64,000 nt of DNA from Lachnospiraceae bacterium (lineage in GTDB: Bacteria > Bacillota > Clostridia > Lachnospirales > Lachnospiraceae), in contig JAFXQR010000179.1 in NCBI GenBank assembly GCA_017526985.1, forward strand, positions 106,331-170,330. Reading direction: 5' to 3'. The position numbers were made by a program, and so were the translations under genes. Positions within the stretch are counted from its first letter, which is position 1. Every line of letters begins with the position of its first letter. Below the pieces are notes generated by a model. The model did not search any database. It worked only from the letters and a program-made list of their open reading frames with translations, and was not told where the DNA came from. Below, one piece after another: positions 24,799-31,994 of the stretch.

Positions 24799-24827
24799 TT
24801 GCCAATATGACATATACAGTATATAAT
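24799..24827 (+). promoter_or_regulatory. Canonical sigmaA-type promoter
   Basis: TTGCCA, 17-bp spacer, TATAAT, upstream of the XRE gene; TATGACATA-like short repeats around it may be operators. Confidence 0.75.
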
Positions 24828-24871
24828 TTAATAAGAACAGGCAGAAAAATCAAAAACGAGGAGAAAAGATT

Positions 24872-25219
24872 ATGACTTCTAATACGGTAGATCTTGTAAA
24901 ATTAGGGCAAAATATCAAACAAGCCCGTGAGTTTTCAAAATTAACGCAAACAGATCTTGCATGTTTCTTAGATGTAGATCAAAGTCTTATATCAAAAATC
25001 GAAAAAGGTGAACGAGCTATCAGCGCAGATGCTCTTGAACAGCTGGCGTCTCTGCTTTGTTTTTCTGTTAAAGATCTAATACAGGCTGATAGCATCGTGC
25101 CTAAAGGAAAAGTTGCCTTCAGAACGGATGGGTTAACTTTTGAAGATAACTGTATTCTTGCCAAGGTTAATAAGATCATCTTAAATCAGATAGAAATGGA
25201 TGGTATCTTGTATGACTAA
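24872..25219 (+). CDS. XRE-family HTH regulator
   Basis: 115 residues; GAGGAG before the ATG. LGQNIKQAREFSKLTQTDLACFLDVDQSLISKIEKGERAIS is a classic Cro/CI helix-turn-helix. It overlaps the ImmA-like gene, the usual repressor-plus-protease pair. It probably represses its own promoter and the divergent ATPase gene. Confidence 0.85.
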   Translation: MTSNTVDLVKLGQNIKQAREFSKLTQTDLACFLDVDQSLISKIEKGERAISADALEQLASLLCFSVKDLIQADSIVPKGKVAFRTDGLTFEDNCILAKVNKIILNQIEMDGILYD

Positions 25220-25949
25220 TATCAACATCATTGATATATCTAACAAAGCTCTTGAATTACGCAGGGATCTTGGGGAAGACAGCTTCTCCCCTATAGACAT
25301 CTTTTCTCTCGTTCAGCAGATTGAAAATATCACACTGATTATGTATCCTCTTGGAAACAATATCAGCGGGTATTGCCGAAAATATCCAAAAACAAACATA
25401 ATAGTCATAAACTCATCTATGACTATAGGACGACAACGGTTTTCTTTAGCCCATGAGTTGTATCATATATATTATGATCCCCAAATGACATCTTTTATCT
25501 GTACGAACTTTAATAACAAAGCAGAAAATGAACAAAAGGCTGATCTTTTTGCATCTTATCTGTTAATGCCACAGACAGCGTTAACCCGCTTTGTAGTTAA
25601 TTCGCCTGTATCCATAAAAGACATAGTAAGAATAGAACAATTTTATCGTATCAGCAGAAAAGCTGTTCTTTACCGTCTGTTAAGAGATAATAAAATCACC
25701 CAGGAAGAATTGGAAAATTATTCTTTAAATGTCAGGCTTTCCGCAAAAAAATTAGGTTATAACGATACATTATATATGCCCTCTCCGGAGAATGAACAAT
25801 ACTATGTATATGGGAAATATATAACCGAGGCAGAAGAATTGTATAACAAAGATATGATTTCAGCGGGAAAATACGAAGAGTACCTGCTTAATGCTTATCG
25901 GGATGACATAGTATATGGATTGTCAGAGGGGGAAGAGATAGTTGACTGA
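25212..25949 (+). CDS. ImmA/IrrE-type metallopeptidase
   Basis: 245 residues from ATG at 25212. SLAHELYHIYYD carries the zinc motif HExxH, and ENEQKADLFASYLLMP the third ligand region, typical of ImmA/IrrE (DUF955) proteases that cleave a partner XRE repressor. A C-terminal ~90-residue extension is of unknown role. Likely derepresses the cargo module under stress (family knowledge plus inference). Confidence 0.8.
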   Translation: MTNINIIDISNKALELRRDLGEDSFSPIDIFSLVQQIENITLIMYPLGNNISGYCRKYPKTNIIVINSSMTIGRQRFSLAHELYHIYYDPQMTSFICTNFNNKAENEQKADLFASYLLMPQTALTRFVVNSPVSIKDIVRIEQFYRISRKAVLYRLLRDNKITQEELENYSLNVRLSAKKLGYNDTLYMPSPENEQYYVYGKYITEAEELYNKDMISAGKYEEYLLNAYRDDIVYGLSEGEEIVD

Positions 25950-25973
25950 AAGAAAGACAATGTTTTTTTGATT

Positions 25974-26081
25974 ATGTACGCCGATATGACACGCTATCGC
26001 CACATGATAAAGGATGGACAGCATAGTAAGAGGCTTTTGAAACCTAAATCAGCGGTGTACTTCACGTATAGAGTTGCTTAA
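25974..26081 (+). pseudogene. C-terminal remnant of an IS4-like transposase
   Basis: 35 codons, MYADMTRYRHMIKDGQHSK through KPKSAVYFTYRVA then TAA, resemble the end of IS4-family transposases. No upstream catalytic part exists, so the element cannot move by itself. Confidence 0.5.
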
Positions 26082-26082
26082 A

Positions 26083-26112
26083 ATAAGGCTGGACAGGTCT
26101 CCAGCCTGTTTT
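26083..26112 (+). terminator. Terminator of the transposase remnant
   Basis: GGCTGGA/TCCAGCC hairpin followed by TGTTTT. A second hairpin with TTTTTCTTTT lies at 26147-26194. A partial copy of the terminal repeat (CTTAACTTAATGCC) is at 26201-26214. Confidence 0.65.
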
Positions 26113-26252
26113 CAGTGGGATAAAACATGGTTTTAAGCGTAAAGAAAGTGCCGGGACGGAGGATTTAACCTCAATCCCGACACTTTTTCTTTTGACTTGT
26201 CTTAACTTAATGCCGATTTCGGATATCAGGGTCTGTTTTGGACTCAAAAATC

Positions 26253-26270
26253 CTTAACTTAATGGCATTG
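26253..26270 (-). repeat. Right terminal inverted repeat
   Basis: 18 bp, exact inverse of 22719-22736; followed by a 10-bp direct repeat of the left flank with one mismatch. Confidence 0.85.
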
Positions 26271-26272
26271 CG

Positions 26273-26629
26273 TCATGACCCTGCTTTCTTTTTGCGTTTT
26301 ACAACACTCTTTCGGATAAAATGATCAAAATCCCGGCAGTTTTTACAGTCCGCCTTTCCTTTGCAGACGCAATTATCGCAGGCAAACCGGCTGTCGTTAT
26401 TGCCGTTAAAGGCTTCTTCGCACTCCAGCATATTCTTTAAGAACTCTTCCACAAAAGCATCGTGGCATTCATCGGAGATCGTGGATGCGATCACCTCCAT
26501 AACGGCAGAGATCCCGTGCATAAGCTGTTTGCTGCCGTTCTTTGCATCATACCGGCCACAGAACATATCGAACTTCTGCAGATCGTCAAAAACGATCTTG
26601 TAAGCGTTTATTTTCTCTTCTTTTGTCAT
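26273..26629 (-). CDS. Hypothetical protein with C-terminal cysteine cluster
   Basis: 118 residues; helical N-terminal part, then CDNCVCKGKADCKNC near residue 85-99, a probable metal site, and a basic tail. GGGGG before the ATG. The stop codon lies at the transposon junction but would be the same TGA without the insertion. Confidence 0.7.
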   Translation of the reverse strand: MTKEEKINAYKIVFDDLQKFDMFCGRYDAKNGSKQLMHGISAVMEVIASTISDECHDAFVEEFLKNMLECEEAFNGNNDSRFACDNCVCKGKADCKNCRDFDHFIRKSVVKRKKKAGS

Positions 26630-26650
26630 ATTACCCCCTCTGTCTGCCCG

Positions 26651-27130
26651 TTATGACAGATCTTTTTCCTGGTCTTCTTCCATCGCATGCTCAGCCTCTT
26701 CGAATTCAGAAAAGAAATCCATCCAGGTTTTTGCCCGCTTCCCCTCTTCCGCTTTCAAATCTTTTAATGTCCCAACTTTCCCGGTCATACCGCAATGGTA
26801 GATGAAATCCGGTGTTGCATCTGATAGATTTGAGTATTTTTCGAGCAGTGTGGTGATGCCGTATTTTCCGGTCAAAACCCCTCTTTCTTCCAAAAGCCGT
26901 GTCAGTTCATCGAACTCATGCTCGTTCTTCACATAATACCAGGTATATCTCTTCGGCATCAATGTCGGAAAATCGCTTGGCAGTTCCTGTGGCATATCCG
27001 GCACAATGAACTTCTCCAAAGCCTCTTCATTTTCCAGGATTTTCTCGTGTTTTGCAGCTTCTTTTTCATTCAAAAAGATCTCACCGTCTCTGGTTTTATA
27101 TACTTCCTGTGTAATCGTTTCTTTTGTCAT
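26651..27130 (-). CDS. Hypothetical protein
   Basis: 159 residues, starts MTKETITQEVYKTRDGEIFLNEKEAAKHEK, a short motif resembling a degraded zinc-finger-like EAxxHE segment common in phage proteins. Acidic C-terminus. GAGGAG before ATG. Confidence 0.7.
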   Translation of the reverse strand: MTKETITQEVYKTRDGEIFLNEKEAAKHEKILENEEALEKFIVPDMPQELPSDFPTLMPKRYTWYYVKNEHEFDELTRLLEERGVLTGKYGITTLLEKYSNLSDATPDFIYHCGMTGKVGTLKDLKAEEGKRAKTWMDFFSEFEEAEHAMEEDQEKDLS

Positions 27131-27152
27131 AATATACTCCTCTCTGTTTGAA

Positions 27153-27368
27153 TTAACCGATAATGAAATCGATAATGAACGCTATCAATACAAGGATCCC
27201 GCCGAGTACACCCAAAACTGCGGATGTATTCCGATATCTGTACTCTTTCTGCGTGAGATCTCTGTTTTTTCTGGTTTTTTCTATTTTCAAAACACTCATA
27301 CATGCGCAGCCGAACAATGTCAGACTGATCACAAGAAAGATTGTTGTAATGATGTTTCGAATATCCAT
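27153..27368 (-). CDS. Small membrane protein
   Basis: 71 residues with two transmembrane helices (about 5-25 and 50-70) and a basic loop KIEKTRKNRDLTQKEYRYR between. AAAGGAGG before the ATG. Partner of the membrane protein upstream. Confidence 0.7.
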   Translation of the reverse strand: MDIRNIITTIFLVISLTLFGCACMSVLKIEKTRKNRDLTQKEYRYRNTSAVLGVLGGILVLIAFIIDFIIG

Positions 27369-27388
27369 GGATTTTCCTCCTTTGTATT

Positions 27389-28486
27389 TTAAAACATGGT
27401 GCTGTCAGTCAAAAGAACCAGAAGTAAAAGCGGTACCGGGATGATCTGTCCAAATCCAAGAAAGATAATCAAGACAGAGACTGCTGCAATAGCAGCCAGT
27501 TTCCAGATAAACCCGCTTGTATGGCCTATCGTTTTCTGTTTTGCGATCTGCTCCTCAAGTTCTTTCAAAAGCTCTTCATTTTCTTTGACGAAAGCAGCAA
27601 AACTATCGTCATAGACCGACAGATCGATCGTGAATTCATTTGTTGCTTTCCTGCTGACTTCTTCGGGCAGCTGGATCACATCAGGTTCGGAATATTCCGG
27701 GATAACTGCGTCATCCTCCGACACGATATGCCGCAACAGAATGTTGGCACGGTCATAAATTATGGTCTCTATAACACTGTCTCCGTGATGTACCGCCTGA
27801 TCAAAGGAAATTTTGTAGTCACAATTCTCTTTTCCGTATGTTTTACGGTACTCCCTCAGCTGTTTTGTGATCCGCGCCATCTGAACATATTTTGACGCTT
27901 TGCAGGCAGATAACCACAGTGCGTCTGCAGCGTTGGTAGCAGTACACGGAGTGCTGCCGATATAGAAAACCGCAGATCCATCATACTCCAGGCGGTGTTT
28001 TAAGGTCCACCGGTTAATACCACGCACCGAAACATTCCGGCCAAGGTGCTTTCCAATATCTGTATGGATCTGTCTTGGCTCATTATATTTGTCGTACTGG
28101 TCCAGCTGAACAGTTTTCTTCCTTGCGGGGCGCCGCTTCGCAGCTGTCCTTTCGGGGCGCAGCATAGCTGCTGTCCTTTCGGGGCGCTGCTTCGCAGCTG
28201 TCCCTTTCAGCCGAAGCCCTCTTAAAAGCGTATTCTCCAAAAGATCGTCCCGCATAGAGAGCGCCTTTTCCATCTGTTTTTCTGCGTATGAAAGGTCGAT
28301 CTGGCATCTGGAATAACTATAGGCTGTGGACTTTTTTATCTCTTCTACACTTTTTGGTTCTTCCGAAATACTCTCCGGCTCCGCAATGACCGAAGGAAAG
28401 GTCGGAAAAGAAGCCGGATCATGGATGTAATCCGCAAAAGAAACGATATTGCTTTTTGTATCATTCGTCTTGCTCAATCGATCCAT
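27389..28486 (-). CDS. Membrane-anchored protein containing three 9-residue hairpin-repeat peptides
   Basis: 365 residues (or 362 if TTG at 28477 is used, which fits the GGGAGG spacing better). Residues about 95-122 are TAAKQRPER, TAAMLRPER, TAAKRRPAR, encoded by three 27-bp hairpin repeats. The C-terminus has two hydrophobic segments (about 322-360), so it is tail-anchored. No catalytic motif. Confidence 0.7.
   Translation of the reverse strand: MDRLSKTNDTKSNIVSFADYIHDPASFPTFPSVIAEPESISEEPKSVEEIKKSTAYSYSRCQIDLSYAEKQMEKALSMRDDLLENTLLRGLRLKGTAAKQRPERTAAMLRPERTAAKRRPARKKTVQLDQYDKYNEPRQIHTDIGKHLGRNVSVRGINRWTLKHRLEYDGSAVFYIGSTPCTATNAADALWLSACKASKYVQMARITKQLREYRKTYGKENCDYKISFDQAVHHGDSVIETIIYDRANILLRHIVSEDDAVIPEYSEPDVIQLPEEVSRKATNEFTIDLSVYDDSFAAFVKENEELLKELEEQIAKQKTIGHTSGFIWKLAAIAAVSVLIIFLGFGQIIPVPLLLLVLLTDSTMF
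28127..28207 (-). repeat. Three 27-bp hairpin repeats in coding sequence
   Basis: Units 28127-28153, 28154-28180 and 28181-28207. Arms on the minus strand are GCTGC/GCGGC (one wobble), GCAGC/GCTGC and GCTGC/GCAGC. In frame in the 27389 gene. Confidence 0.85.
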
Positions 28487-28525
28487 CCTCCCATATGATA
28501 AGACAATCTTCCCTTTTTCTTATCT

Positions 28526-28548
28526 TATATGAAAAATAATATTAAACT
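28526..28548 (-). promoter_or_regulatory. CATATA-motif promoter
   Basis: GTTTAATATTATTTTT then CATATA, about 40 bp before the 28486 unit. Confidence 0.75.
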
Positions 28549-28555
28549 ATGCGAT

Positions 28556-28590
28556 AAAAAGAAGAGCCGTTTGCTCCAAGCTCTTCTTAC
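28556..28590 (-). terminator. Rho-independent terminator
   Basis: AAGAGCTTGGAG/ACGGCTCTTC hairpin with TTTTT after the methyltransferase gene. Confidence 0.8.
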
Positions 28591-28611
28591 TATACCGTGT
28601 TTCTGATGATA

Positions 28612-29322
28612 TTACAGTGCTCCGATGCTCTGGAGCCGAAGGATTGCCTTATCGTAATACTCGTCTGAGATCTCACATCCGATAAAATCCCGGTTCTGAT
28701 TGTATGCCGCGACCGCAGTGCTTGCCGAACCGGCAAAACAGTCCAGTACCAGATCACCTTCGTTACTGTGCTTCTGGATCAGATCCTCCAGCAGAGCGAC
28801 CGGCTTCTGCGTCGGATGGAACCGCCCTTTATCGTGGCAGATCGGGTAACGGTAGATCCCGTTATCGTACTCAGAGTGGAATACCGGACTGCCGCCCTTT
28901 ACGCCTATCACAGCGATCTCACGGGCATTGGTAAGGTAATTTGTCTTACTGTTTAACGGCACCGGATTAGTCTTGAGCCATTCGATAAAGCGGATCTGCT
29001 TGAATTTTGCCGCCTCATAATAATCTTTCAGCGTTGTGATCTTCCAGAGATCATAAAAACAGATCATCGTGCCGCCTTTTTTCAGCACCCGGTAACACTC
29101 TTTGATGATATCGCCGAGCCCGGTGAAGTTATTATCCCAGTCACCAAAGTCCATAGATACCCGGAAACGGTCCGTATTTCTTCCGGTAGCTTCTCCGGAA
29201 GCAAAGTTCGTATCTCTGGATACTTCGTAGGGTGGGTCGATCAGAACAAGCGATACCGAACCGGTCTCAATCGTTCTCAGATACTCAAAGCAGCTCTGAT
29301 GAGCCAATATAATCTCACACAT
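28612..29322 (-). CDS. Orphan DNA methyltransferase (N6-adenine or N4-cytosine, beta class)
   Basis: 236 residues. DPPYEV (about 29-34) is catalytic motif IV and HPTQKP...LVLDCFAGSAST (about 170-205) is motif X then I, the order of beta-class enzymes. Methylates exocyclic amino groups in DNA using S-adenosylmethionine. No restriction gene is adjacent, so it may mark the element's DNA or protect it from host restriction (inference). AGGAG precedes the ATG. Confidence 0.85.
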   Translation of the reverse strand: MCEIILAHQSCFEYLRTIETGSVSLVLIDPPYEVSRDTNFASGEATGRNTDRFRVSMDFGDWDNNFTGLGDIIKECYRVLKKGGTMICFYDLWKITTLKDYYEAAKFKQIRFIEWLKTNPVPLNSKTNYLTNAREIAVIGVKGGSPVFHSEYDNGIYRYPICHDKGRFHPTQKPVALLEDLIQKHSNEGDLVLDCFAGSASTAVAAYNQNRDFIGCEISDEYYDKAILRLQSIGAL

Positions 29323-29350
29323 TCAGATATCTCCTTAATCTTTATGTTTA

Positions 29351-29373
29351 TATATGAAAAAACATTTTAAACC
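29351..29373 (-). promoter_or_regulatory. CATATA-motif promoter
   Basis: GGTTTAAAATG then TTTTTTCATATA, GGT exactly 17 bp before CATATA; overlaps the stop codon of the 29367 gene. Confidence 0.75.
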
Positions 29374-29600
29374 TCATCTTTTTCTTCCGCCGGATATTTT
29401 TCCCAGAATTCCGAAATATCTTGAAGATGGTTTCCGCTTTCTCTCCCCAATCTCTTTTCTGCTTTTTCAAGATCGTCTCTATGAACACTCAACACCTTGT
29501 GAGAATACTCCAGGAACTCTTCCAGAGTGATAAGGTCTTTTCCGTTCGACATCCTTTTCAGTTCCGCAGTAAATTCATCGATACTGACTCCTTCACTCAT
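29367..29600 (-). CDS. Small hypothetical protein after the GGDEF gene
   Basis: 77 residues, acidic and helical (DDLEKAEKRLGRES). Start codon overlaps the stop of the GGDEF gene (TAATG). Its stop lies inside the next promoter motif. Unknown. Confidence 0.65.
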   Translation of the reverse strand: MSEGVSIDEFTAELKRMSNGKDLITLEEFLEYSHKVLSVHRDDLEKAEKRLGRESGNHLQDISEFWEKYPAEEKDEV

Positions 29601-31273
29601 TATATTTTCCCTTTCATTCTTGCTTTGTTCTCATACATCATATCATCTGCTGCTTTCTGCGCTGTCAGAACATCGTCACCATTATCAAATATGGCGTATC
29701 CGGAGGCGATCCGAAGAAGTACCGGCGGGTTCTCCGAAGCATTATAGGTTTCACAGAGATCCAGAAGGACTTTTCGGCGATCCTCCATATCCGGCACCTG
29801 ATTTCCGGTTCGCATAATGACCGCAAACTCGTCACCACCGATCCGGTAGCACTCTTCTTCCCGGAATGCTTTCTTGATCACATCCGCAGCCGCTTTAATC
29901 TGTTTATCGCCTTCATCATGGCCGTAATTATCGTTCACACCTTTCAGATCGTTGATATCCAGATATACGATCACGCCGGAATTATGGAATTCCCGCTGCA
30001 GGTTGCTGATCTTACGGTTGTATGCCGTACGGTTATTCAGCTTGGTCAAGGCGTCAGTTGTCGCCAGGCGCTCCATAAGGAAAGCCTCTTCTTTATATCT
30101 GGTATACTTCATCAGTTCCCGGATCTCATAGATACTGAGCAGGATCACAAAGATCAGCATACCGATACGGAAGACCGATGATGTATCGGTAGAGTTCGGG
30201 ATAAACCGGTATCTGGCGATCTCTAAGATACCGCTGACCAGCACAACAAGGAAAGACGTGGCGATCACATTCGCCGTCTTCCTGGAAATGGTCTTTTTAA
30301 TCGTTCCACGAATGATCAGTACAAAATCGCTTATGATCGCAATCACAAGCAGGATATGTGTGATGATCAGTAGATCGTGATAATCCGGCCCGCCAAGCAT
30401 TGTAGATGCAATCACGACCATAAAATTGATCAGTGTACCGTAAACCACAACCTTTACAACCGGTTTATTCAATGAGTCAGTCAATGCTGCAATAAACATA
30501 ATGACCGGGATCGGCAGCATCATCAGAGCGAAATAAGAGATCAGATGCACACCACTCGGGTTTTGCGTCATGATCTGCAGGATATCCGTTTCTGTTCCGG
30601 ACCATGCGGAAGCACAGAGGGCGAAAGCACCCATAGAGATGATCCCGAGACGGTGTTTCTGGTCGCTCTCAATATAATCCCCGGTATTGTCCGGCTTTAA
30701 TGCCATACCACCGCTGACCAGGCAGAACCCAAGCAGGAAGATAAAAAAGCAGATCAGAAAGTTCGGCATATTATGGAGCAGCTGCTCTGCCATATAATCC
30801 GCCGGGTCTGCGTAGTAAATGTCTTTGATATAGGATTTTCCATCTTTGCTGGCAGATTCTGTATGGATACGTATCTCCGGCACAGCTTTCTGCAAGCTGT
30901 ACGGGATTGTGATATAATGGTACATCTTACCATACCCACGGCCATAAAACTTCGGGATATCCGGGTTATACCGATAGATCAGCTGATCCCCACTATAAAC
31001 CTCAAAGTTCACACTTTTCGATTGGAAACACAGCGCCATACCATCCGGCAGGGTATGCTGCAGGTAATAGTCTGCTTCTCCGTGCGGCAGGGATCCCGGA
31101 TCCGTCGGATTGCCATCCGCATCCGTAAAATAGTCCGATACATCGAATTTCGGGGAACTTACCAGAAATACTGTATTATCTCCGCAGATTGGAAGCAAAA
31201 CAAATGAGATCAGCACAATCGTGATGATCGTAATACTGATCAATATGTTACGCTGGATGATCTTCTCATTCAT
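29600..31273 (-). CDS. Diguanylate cyclase with extracytoplasmic sensor and multi-TM region
   Basis: 557 residues. A signal-anchor at 10-28, an extracytoplasmic beta-rich domain to about 165, about seven membrane helices to about 385 (a 7TMR-DISM-like layout), then a GGDEF domain with DALTKLNNRTAYNRK and YRIGGDEFAVI. The active-site GGDEF is intact; the usual RxxD inhibitory site is not in place. It should make cyclic di-GMP in response to an external signal. Weak AGGAAA ribosome site. Confidence 0.85.
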   Translation of the reverse strand: MNEKIIQRNILISITIITIVLISFVLLPICGDNTVFLVSSPKFDVSDYFTDADGNPTDPGSLPHGEADYYLQHTLPDGMALCFQSKSVNFEVYSGDQLIYRYNPDIPKFYGRGYGKMYHYITIPYSLQKAVPEIRIHTESASKDGKSYIKDIYYADPADYMAEQLLHNMPNFLICFFIFLLGFCLVSGGMALKPDNTGDYIESDQKHRLGIISMGAFALCASAWSGTETDILQIMTQNPSGVHLISYFALMMLPIPVIMFIAALTDSLNKPVVKVVVYGTLINFMVVIASTMLGGPDYHDLLIITHILLVIAIISDFVLIIRGTIKKTISRKTANVIATSFLVVLVSGILEIARYRFIPNSTDTSSVFRIGMLIFVILLSIYEIRELMKYTRYKEEAFLMERLATTDALTKLNNRTAYNRKISNLQREFHNSGVIVYLDINDLKGVNDNYGHDEGDKQIKAAADVIKKAFREEECYRIGGDEFAVIMRTGNQVPDMEDRRKVLLDLCETYNASENPPVLLRIASGYAIFDNGDDVLTAQKAADDMMYENKARMKGKI

Positions 31274-31336
31274 AGGTAGTTTTCCTGTTCTTACTGTTTA
31301 AAACGAAACGGTTGTGTTACTCTTTATATTTTCTAT

Positions 31337-31359
31337 TATATGAAAAAATATTTTATCTC
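31337..31359 (-). promoter_or_regulatory. CATATA-motif promoter
   Basis: GAGATAAAATATTTTTT then CATATAAT. It overlaps the last codon and stop of the 31358 gene and drives the GGDEF unit. Confidence 0.7.
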
Positions 31360-31780
31360 AACAGTCTTTTTCGTCTCCTTTGTCTTTGAAGGACGCATCT
31401 TCGATGCTTTCTTCGATAGACGCCGCTGCGCAGTTATCCTCTTCGAGGGGCGCATCAGAGATGCTTTCCTCTTCGATGGACACCGTTTTTCGTGGTGCGC
31501 AGGCATGCTTTGCTTCTTCGTAACGAAACGGGTAATCATCCCCTAATTCTTTATCGTACTCCTCCTTGACCACCTGTTTGTAGGCCACTTTTTCTGTCGG
31601 AGCGTCTTCGGCTTCCCAGTAATAAAACTGTATTGAACCAAAGCCGATCGCATCCCGGACAAGCTGCACAGCTTCTTTTTCCGTCTTGGCGCCTACACGA
31701 TACCTGCCACAGGTGGAATGTTTTTTATCTCTTGGCGTATACCTGTCAACAAGCACGATCGCCTGCAATACCGGTTTCAT
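31358..31780 (-). CDS. Hypothetical protein with in-frame hairpin repeats in its tail
   Basis: 140 residues from ATG at 31780 (AAGGAGG upstream). The first ~95 residues are a folded domain (YRVGAKTEKEAVQLVRDAIG). The tail EEESISDAPLEEDNCAAASIEESIEDASFKD is encoded by four decayed hairpin repeats. It overlaps the 31746 gene by 35 bp in another frame. Confidence 0.65.
   Translation of the reverse strand: MKPVLQAIVLVDRYTPRDKKHSTCGRYRVGAKTEKEAVQLVRDAIGFGSIQFYYWEAEDAPTEKVAYKQVVKEEYDKELGDDYPFRYEEAKHACAPRKTVSIEEESISDAPLEEDNCAAASIEESIEDASFKDKGDEKDC
31391..31500. repeat. Four degenerate hairpin repeats in coding sequence
   Basis: Units begin near 31392, 31419, 31449 and 31479 (27 then 30 bp apart). 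Two stems are perfect (GCATC/GATGC twice); the other two have mismatches. In frame in the minus-strand 31358 gene. Confidence 0.7.
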
Positions 31781-31991
31781 GATCAAATACCTCCTTACTC
31801 TTGCTCTCAAACTCACATTTTAACTCCCGTCCGCCCGGGGAGTATCTTTTTACCTTTGTGATATCCCTATCGATCCCGGAGCAGAAATAGCCGGTCTTCA
31901 GACAGAGATAATCCACATCATGATAGCTGTTATTCCTCGGATAAGCTGCCAGATGTCTGCATTTTCTACAGGTTTTGATAATGTCTGCCAT
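31746..31991 (-). CDS. Small cysteine-rich protein separated from its promoter by the IscB element
   Basis: 81 residues with CRKCRHL, YLCLKTGYFC and LKCEF, a probable zinc-binding fold like the 14334 product. The ATG at 31991 has no ribosome site because the IscB element ends right before it; GAAGGAG lies on the other side of the element at about 33621-33627. Confidence 0.65.
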   Translation of the reverse strand: MADIIKTCRKCRHLAAYPRNNSYHDVDYLCLKTGYFCSGIDRDITKVKRYSPGGRELKCEFESKSKEVFDHETGIAGDRAC

Positions 31992-31994
31992 AAA

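Larger units (their letters stand above)
22719..26270. mobile_element. IS4-like transposon shell with cargo genes
   Basis: Perfect 18-bp terminal inverted repeats CAATGCCATTAAGTTAAG at 22719-22736 and (inverted) 26253-26270. Flanking 10-bp direct repeats CGTTATGACC and CGTCATGACC agree at 9 of 10 positions. Inside are an AAA ATPase, an XRE/ImmA pair and a 35-codon transposase C-terminal remnant. Joining the flanks recreates a hairpin terminator (AAAAAGCAGG...CCTGCTTTCTTTTT) between the convergent genes 22278 and 26273. Confidence 0.75.
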
